Shown piece by piece: positions 59,487-64,000 of a stretch of 64,000 nucleotides of DNA. A program made the position numbers and the translations under genes. The stretch spans positions 41,220 to 105,219 of the forward strand of contig DATAKL010000048.1 of the NCBI GenBank assembly GCA_036261625.1. The letters are read 5' to 3'. How positions within the stretch are numbered: the first letter of the stretch is position 1; every line of letters begins with the position of its first letter. The stretch comes from JAAXKN01 sp036261625. Its GTDB lineage: Bacteria; Bacteroidota; Ignavibacteria; Ignavibacteriales; SURF-24. The notes below the pieces were generated by a model. That model was not told the DNA's origin. It worked only from the letters and a program-made list of their open reading frames with translations, and did not search any database.

Positions 59487-60177
59487 TTGCTTCCCCTCAA
59501 CCCTGATCATGAACTAATTTATATATATAACAGGAATTAACTGCCGACTTTTTTTGAGCGGTACAAGTTACCAGGGTACAACCAAAAGGCAATAAGATTT
59601 TTTGACCCCTTTTCAAATTGAACCGTTAAATATAACTGAAAAACTGATAAAAAGAATCAGCACAAGTACTGATAAAAGAAGATTTTTTTCATTAGTTGTG
59701 CAGTCTACAATTCCTGAAAAGCCTTATAATTGAGAAATTTTTATCCGTTTATCTGACGAAAAAAGCTGGAACTGCAGAAATACTGCTTAATTGTCCCGGA
59801 AAAATTTTTACACCACCAAGTGTCTTGTCTGAGACTGCAAACCTGTATGGTATTTATATAAAAAGAAATACAGGCCAGGCCCTTCGTTTTCGGCCTGAAA
59901 TTGCATTATATATTTTTAAGTTTTTAATATTTAATTTTTTCTTTTCCCATGCGTCCCAGAGGCAACTTTTACAATAATTTTATCTCTTGATATTTATAAA
60001 ATAATGGCGTATTTCTTTTGTTAGCAATGCATTGCTGACCCGAAGAGGGTTCTGTAAGAATGGTTTACGGATACCTTGAACATCCGGAAAATTGCCCGCT
60101 GCACGCGTGAATGACAGCAGCAGCAATTATTTTTCTAAATGTTAACTTATTTGTCTAACAAAAAAGAGGATAATACT
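59487..60177. other. Gene-poor stretch of about 690 bases
   Basis: Only one frame of moderate length (59696-59977, plus) is open here. It has no Shine-Dalgarno site and unusual composition, so I treat it as non-coding. The stretch is AT-rich and may hold promoters of the two flanking operons. No inverted repeats of note were seen. Confidence 0.5.
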
Positions 60178-60384
60178 ATGGCAACACCAGGAAAAGGCTC
60201 TCAGAACATGATTAATATCAATAACTGCAGTGTGGATGAACTGGCTAATCTTCCTATGATAGGAAGAGATAAAGCTCAGGAAATAGTAAGCCATCGTCCA
60301 TACAGAAGCTGGAATGATCTGAACAATGTCCCCGGTTTATCCAGAGACACAATTGATAATCTAAAGAACAGAGTAACATTCTAG
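60178..60384 (+). CDS. Small helix-hairpin-helix protein (ComEA-like)
   Basis: The product is 68 aa from ATG 60178 with AGAGGATA upstream. It has the motif MININNCSVDELANLPMIGRDKAQEIVSHRPYRSWNDLNNVPGLSRDTIDNLKNRV, the ComEA-like HhH pair (N-I-N-x-A-x3-E-L...LPGIG), without the signal or linker of ComEA. It probably binds DNA without sequence preference in the cytosol. A hairpin terminator follows. Confidence 0.85.
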   Translation: MATPGKGSQNMININNCSVDELANLPMIGRDKAQEIVSHRPYRSWNDLNNVPGLSRDTIDNLKNRVTF

Positions 60385-60396
60385 AAAGACATATAA

Positions 60397-60437
60397 ATAA
60401 TTAACAGCTCCGCTGATAAAGCGGGGCTGTTAATTAT
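60397..60437 (+). terminator. Terminator after the HhH gene
   Basis: ATAATTAACAGC plus CCGC pairs with GCGG plus GCTGTTAATTAT (60397-60437) with one mismatch position. It may also serve the convergent gene that ends at 60458. Confidence 0.7.
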
Positions 60438-60457
60438 CTTTATACTGCATTTTTTTT

Positions 60458-60916
60458 CTAGCCCTGCTCCATATCGATAATGTGCCTTAACTCCTTAACT
60501 GCCTGGCTTTTAAGGTTATGAATTCTTTCTTCCTGCTCAGAAGAAGGTATATAGCCGTCCTTCAATTCTGGATATTTTCTCTTTAGTCTGTTAAAATAAT
60601 CACTGATCTTGTCAACAGTCCTGGCATTTGCGTGTATTTCCCTGTAAAATTCCACATCTGTAATTCCAGCCTCGCCTTTAATCAGCCTGAGAAGAAATTC
60701 CACGGCATTATAACCGATAAAATATTCTTTTATGGTTCTGCCTTCAACAGGATCTTCATAGATTATATAATCCTCCCCTTTTTTCAGGTCGCCCAGTTCA
60801 ATCAGCTTATGCATAAAGCTGTCAAGTTCAGATTCCACACCCAGGTAGAGCAGGAATTTATCCGCTTCAATTTTGGATGCCAGCTGTGCGCTGTCGAGTT
60901 TCATATCCTTTCTCAT
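60458..60916 (-). CDS. Hypothetical cytosolic protein
   Basis: The product is 152 aa. The start at 60916 has AGGAGG five bases upstream, a strong site. It is a mostly helical protein with charged residues (LDSFMHKLIELGDLKKGEDYIIYEDPVEGRTIKEYFIGYNAVEFLLRLIKGEAGIT, EFYREIHANARTVDKISDYFNRLKRKYPELKDGYIPSSEQEER). No family or catalytic motif is recognised. It is transcribed alone. Confidence 0.75.
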   Translation of the reverse strand: MRKDMKLDSAQLASKIEADKFLLYLGVESELDSFMHKLIELGDLKKGEDYIIYEDPVEGRTIKEYFIGYNAVEFLLRLIKGEAGITDVEFYREIHANARTVDKISDYFNRLKRKYPELKDGYIPSSEQEERIHNLKSQAVKELRHIIDMEQG

Positions 60917-61061
60917 CCATTCCTCCTATTCATTTCTTAATCTAAAGATTTTGATGTTTAAACGAAATTTCAAGGTTAAATTTCGGCTGTGAGGAATTCA
61001 TTTAACGCGAATGAAAATATTTTTATTTTTTTGCTTATCTTAGACATAATAAATAATCAGG

Positions 61062-62387
61062 ATGATGCTCGATACAAAAGTAAAATCGTGGGTTGTTTCG
61101 GCCGATATGGGTTACGGACACCAGAGAGCGGTCTACCCTTTCATGGGAATAGCTGAAAACGGGGTTATTACCGTGGGAACAACGGACCTTTCAGCTCCCT
61201 CGGAGAAGAAACTCTGGAAGAGAATGCTTGGCACATACGAACTGTTCTCACGCGCCAGGAGCCTTCCTGTAATCGGGAAACCTATTTTTGGGATACTCGA
61301 CTCCTTTCTTCATATCCCCTCCTTCTATCCGATTCGGGACCTTTCCCGCAGCACACTGCAGGTTTCCATGCTTGAGTCAGCAATTAAGAAAGGACTTTGT
61401 TCGGGAATGTTCGAGAAAATAAGTCAGGAGCACCTTCCGCTGCTTACTTCATTTTATGCCCCTGCCGTTGCTGCTGAAATGAAAGGATACGACAAGATTT
61501 ACTGCATTATTTGCGATGCGGACCTTAATAGAGTCTGGGTCTCAAAAAACCCCTACGAGAGCCGCATTGAATACTTTGCCCCTTGTGCCAAGGCTGCACA
61601 GAGATTAAGGGCCTACGGCGTTCCTGATGAAAGGATTTTTCTGACAGGTTTCCCAATTTCAGATGACCTCCTGGGAGGTAAAGATCTTCCGATATTAAAG
61701 TCCGACCTGGGACAAAGGTTATACTATCTGGATCCAGGAGGAAGATTTCACCATATGCATGGAAGAAATGTTGAATACTTTCTGGGAAAGAAAAACTGTG
61801 AGTTTAAGCACGAGCGCAATCTCACAATCACCTATGGAGTAGGAGGAGCCGGAGCGCAAAAGGAAATCGGGGGTAAAATTGCCATGAGTCTCAGGAAAAA
61901 TCTTGCCGCTGGTAAACTTAAACTTAACCTTGTTGCAGGCATAAGAAGCGAAGTAAAGGAATATTTCGACCAGATACTGAATGAGATCCCTCCTGAGGCC
62001 CGCGAAAACATTGAGATTATTTACGATCCTGTAATGCATAATTACTTCAGAAAATTTAATGACGTTATTCACACCACAGACATACTGTGGACCAAACCGA
62101 GTGAGCTTTCTTTCTACAGCGGACTTGGCCTGCCTGTTATAATGACCCCAGCCCTGGGATCCCAGGAAATCTTCAACCGGCAGTGGCTGACGGAAATAAA
62201 TGCCGGAATCAGACAGGAAGACCCTGACTATACGGATGAGTGGCTCTTTGACTTTCTCAACAGCGGACGCCTTGCTGAGGCAGCATGGTCCGGCTTCCTG
62301 AAGGCAAGAAAACTCGGAACCTATAAAATACTTGAGGTGCTGGAAACAGGGAAAATGACAATAGAGGACTCACCGGTCTTCAGGTAA
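61062..62387 (+). CDS. GT-B-like glycosyltransferase (MurG/MGDG-synthase-like)
   Basis: The product is 441 aa. The N-terminus VKSWVVSADMGYGHQRAVYPFMG has the G-x-G-H-x-R-A pattern found at the start of MGDG synthase and processive diacylglycerol glucosyltransferases. Further elements are YCIICDADLNRVWVSK, a mid-domain GERIFLTGFPIS and a C-terminal TDILWTKPSELSFYSGLGLPVIMTPALGSQE that fits the nucleotide-sugar site of GT-B enzymes. It may glycosylate a lipid at the membrane, but the sugar and acceptor are unknown. An IS element is inserted 16 bases after its stop. Confidence 0.7.
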   Translation: MMLDTKVKSWVVSADMGYGHQRAVYPFMGIAENGVITVGTTDLSAPSEKKLWKRMLGTYELFSRARSLPVIGKPIFGILDSFLHIPSFYPIRDLSRSTLQVSMLESAIKKGLCSGMFEKISQEHLPLLTSFYAPAVAAEMKGYDKIYCIICDADLNRVWVSKNPYESRIEYFAPCAKAAQRLRAYGVPDERIFLTGFPISDDLLGGKDLPILKSDLGQRLYYLDPGGRFHHMHGRNVEYFLGKKNCEFKHERNLTITYGVGGAGAQKEIGGKIAMSLRKNLAAGKLKLNLVAGIRSEVKEYFDQILNEIPPEARENIEIIYDPVMHNYFRKFNDVIHTTDILWTKPSELSFYSGLGLPVIMTPALGSQEIFNRQWLTEINAGIRQEDPDYTDEWLFDFLNSGRLAEAAWSGFLKARKLGTYKILEVLETGKMTIEDSPVFR

Positions 62388-62403
62388 AATCAATTAAAAA
62401 TTA

Positions 62404-62415
62404 GTTACTACTCAG
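62404..62415 (+). repeat. Left terminal inverted repeat of the IS66 element
   Basis: GTTACTACTCAG is the exact reverse complement of the right end at 63989-64000. Confidence 0.9.
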
Positions 62416-62422
62416 TAGAAAA

Positions 62423-63898
62423 TTAGAAATTTAGAAGGGGTTTACCCTGGAAAGCAGATAAGAGTGCATCAAAGACATTAAAGCCCTGCTTTCTGGCTGA
62501 AGAGATGTAGCCTCTGATGCGGCAGAAGAAGTCGGCTCCTTCTTTTGATCGGAAGCATCCTGAGACTTTCTGTTTTAGTTTCATCATCCTCAGGTCACGT
62601 TCAACAAGGTTGTTGTCAAAGGGGATCTTAAAATCGTGAATGAAGCCCAGGATCATCTTTTTGCATTCTCTGAAACGCTCGGCAAGAAGTCTTGAGACGG
62701 TCTGTTTTATACGGCCCCTTGCAGTTGTTCTTTCTTTATTGGGCGGATTGGCCCTTATGGCTTTTATAATGATCCTGTCATAAAGACTTTCATATTTATT
62801 TACGAGATACCGGCTCAGGCCCATTTTCCCATTTTGTTTGGCCCTGTCAACCCGTTCTTTGGCTTTTTTAAGAAGTTTCTGCATATGAAAGGCCCATTTC
62901 TGATGCGGGAATTCTTCATGGATGAACTTCAGCTCCCTTAAGTGATGGGCATTGCAGAGATAGTGAGAACAATCAGTGTAGCCTAAGTATGGCTTCCAGT
63001 AATCGTGGATTAAAATGCCATGGAACTGAGGGATTATTCCGATTTCATCGAAAGCCTTCTGTCCACGGTTTTTATCGTTCTGATAGAATGTTAAGCGCTC
63101 TGTTGAGGAAGCATGAAGCCAGTGTCTTTCTCCTGAGATGTAAATACCGGTTTCATCCTGATGGACAACTTCAGAGCGTGTTATTGCGTCTTTAAGCTTT
63201 TGATCAGTTTCTTCCAGAGTGTTGTAAAGACGCTCGTTTATGTTCTTAAGGGTTCCTTCACTTATCTTGTGGTCAAACAAGTAACTGAAAAACTCAGCTG
63301 TTCTTTCATAGGGTATCATCAGAAAGTTCTGGCATGCAGAGATGAAAGTATATACTCCCGTGCCGTACTGAACTACTCTTTGGAGTTTTTCAGGGAACTT
63401 GCCCTTTGTCGTCTGGTTGCATACGGGGCAGACTTTTACTTCCGCCTGGTGTTCTATTACTTTTATCTTTATCACCGGAATGTCAAGAATCTGTCTTCTT
63501 TCAACTCTTTGAATGGGGATGTCCTTTAGTGACATCCGGCAGCAGGAGCACCTTGTGGCCTTATGAATGACTATTTTGTTCGGATTACTGCAAAGTTCAA
63601 GCCTGTGAGGCTCATGCCCAGGCTGTCCGCCAGGCTTTTTGCCGGACTTCTCCCTGGAGTTGTTCTGATTCCGTCTGAACATGTCAGTACTGGGAGGCTT
63701 GCTGCTGTTCTTAGAGTCCTTGTTGATTCTTGATTCCAATTCCAGAACCTTTTTCTCCAGTTGGTCGATCTTTTTGTTCTGGTTTTCAATAATCTCGTTC
63801 AGTTTTTCAATGACATCGAAAAGTCCCTGAACCAGTTTTACTACTGCTTCGGGTCCCTGTTCATAAACAGTCAGGATTTCTTTTTCTGTCATTCTCAT
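62423..63898 (-). CDS. tnpC: IS66-family transposase (TnpC)
   Basis: The product is 491 aa, the full IS66 length. It has an N-terminal leucine-zipper coiled coil (VIEKLNEIIENQNKKIDQLEKKVLELESRI), a zinc-binding region (CSCCRMSL and CPVCNQTT), and the DDE_Tnp_IS66 domain (VHQDETGIYISGERHWLHASST, GILIHDYWKPYL, CNAHHLRELKFI) and C-terminal NLVERDLRMMKLKQKVSGCFRS. It moves the element. It appears intact. Its start has no strong Shine-Dalgarno site. Confidence 0.95.
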   Translation of the reverse strand: MRMTEKEILTVYEQGPEAVVKLVQGLFDVIEKLNEIIENQNKKIDQLEKKVLELESRINKDSKNSSKPPSTDMFRRNQNNSREKSGKKPGGQPGHEPHRLELCSNPNKIVIHKATRCSCCRMSLKDIPIQRVERRQILDIPVIKIKVIEHQAEVKVCPVCNQTTKGKFPEKLQRVVQYGTGVYTFISACQNFLMIPYERTAEFFSYLFDHKISEGTLKNINERLYNTLEETDQKLKDAITRSEVVHQDETGIYISGERHWLHASSTERLTFYQNDKNRGQKAFDEIGIIPQFHGILIHDYWKPYLGYTDCSHYLCNAHHLRELKFIHEEFPHQKWAFHMQKLLKKAKERVDRAKQNGKMGLSRYLVNKYESLYDRIIIKAIRANPPNKERTTARGRIKQTVSRLLAERFRECKKMILGFIHDFKIPFDNNLVERDLRMMKLKQKVSGCFRSKEGADFFCRIRGYISSARKQGFNVFDALLSAFQGKPLLNF

Positions 63899-63988
63899 TG
63901 GTTATCTTAGAAATTGTTCCTCTGTTTATACCATAAAACAAGGAACTTACAATTTCAACCGATTTTTTTGGTATTAATTAACTTTTTG

Positions 63989-64000
63989 CTGAGTAGTAAC
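63989..64000 (-). repeat. Right terminal inverted repeat of the IS66 element
   Basis: CTGAGTAGTAAC ends on the last base of the window and mirrors the left end. The IS outer boundary may coincide exactly with the window edge. Confidence 0.85.

Larger units (their letters stand above)
62404..64000. mobile_element. Complete IS66-family insertion sequence (single-ORF type)
   Basis: The element is 1597 bp. Its ends are inverted repeats: GTTACTACTCAG begins at 62404 and CTGAGTAGTAAC ends at 64000, with two more pairs beyond after one mismatch. It holds only the large transposase gene (TnpC), without TnpA and TnpB, like the ISBst12 group. The right flank is outside the window, so the 8-bp target duplication expected for IS66 cannot be checked; the left flank is AAAAATTA. 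Confidence 0.9.

Noticed and set aside
59696..59977. A 93-codon plus-strand frame in the gene-poor stretch
   Set aside because: No Shine-Dalgarno site, no known domain and odd composition; more likely non-coding.

Overview
The window looks like a chromosome segment of a Bacteroidota/Chlorobi-group bacterium, most likely of the Ignavibacteria type. Reasons: moderate GC; a short primary sigma factor without region 1.1 (286 aa); a pyrophosphate-type phosphofructokinase; a separate PurS/PurQ pair; a CIRCE-controlled groESL operon; TolC- and SLBB-type envelope proteins; many lipoproteins. This placement is inferred from protein character, since no rRNA or tRNA gene is present. Genes are dense on both strands, mostly with Shine-Dalgarno sites, and many transcription units end in strong hairpin-plus-T terminators.

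Layout. 1-8 kb: a cut-off membrane-anchored protein, an SGNH hydrolase, a ProC-like dehydrogenase, a PPi-type phosphofructokinase, a UvrD/PcrA helicase, an M29 aminopeptidase and an outer-membrane barrel. 8-13.5 kb: a peptide-use block with an OPT oligopeptide transporter, a PqqD-like protein coupled to the dipeptidase PepD, and an MFS carrier resembling the dipeptide transporter MFSD1. 13.6-16 kb: a CPBP protease, pdxJ and a DUF2400 gene. 16-18 kb: groES-groEL with promoter, CIRCE and terminator. 18-26 kb: a long minus-strand run of ybaB, recR, a methyltransferase, two coupled lipoproteins, ftsX, and an exopolysaccharide export/autokinase/UDP-sugar set. 26-32 kb: an orphan RelB/DinJ-type antitoxin, then a plus-strand run of a divergent PurC-like gene, psd, pssA, purS, purQ, two tatA and gatA.

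32-40 kb: sucD with a long lysine/alanine/proline repeat tail, ndk, a Nudix hydrolase, a NamZ-type muramidase, a lipoprotein and an M14 peptidase. 40-47 kb: a 35-residue membrane protein, the primary sigma factor, YihY, a MATE exporter facing a degenerate S24-type regulator, and a PAS histidine kinase divergent from a chemoreceptor. 49.7-54.4 kb: a TetR-HlyD-MFS-TolC export operon with a clear inverted-repeat operator. 54.7-60.9 kb: a tandem retropepsin-like protein, a duplicated six-helix membrane gene downstream of a NarL-type two-component operon, a HhH protein and an unknown gene. 61-64 kb: a GT-B-like glycosyltransferase, then a complete IS66-family element whose right inverted repeat ends on the last base.

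No CRISPR array, phage or large defence island was found. The points most worth a second look are: an apparent AUU start on a lipoprotein gene; the histone-H1-like tail on succinyl-CoA ligase; the PqqD-PepD pair beside an MFSD1-like carrier; the PurC homologue with altered motifs; and the duplicated membrane genes with a remnant repeat attached to a two-component operon.
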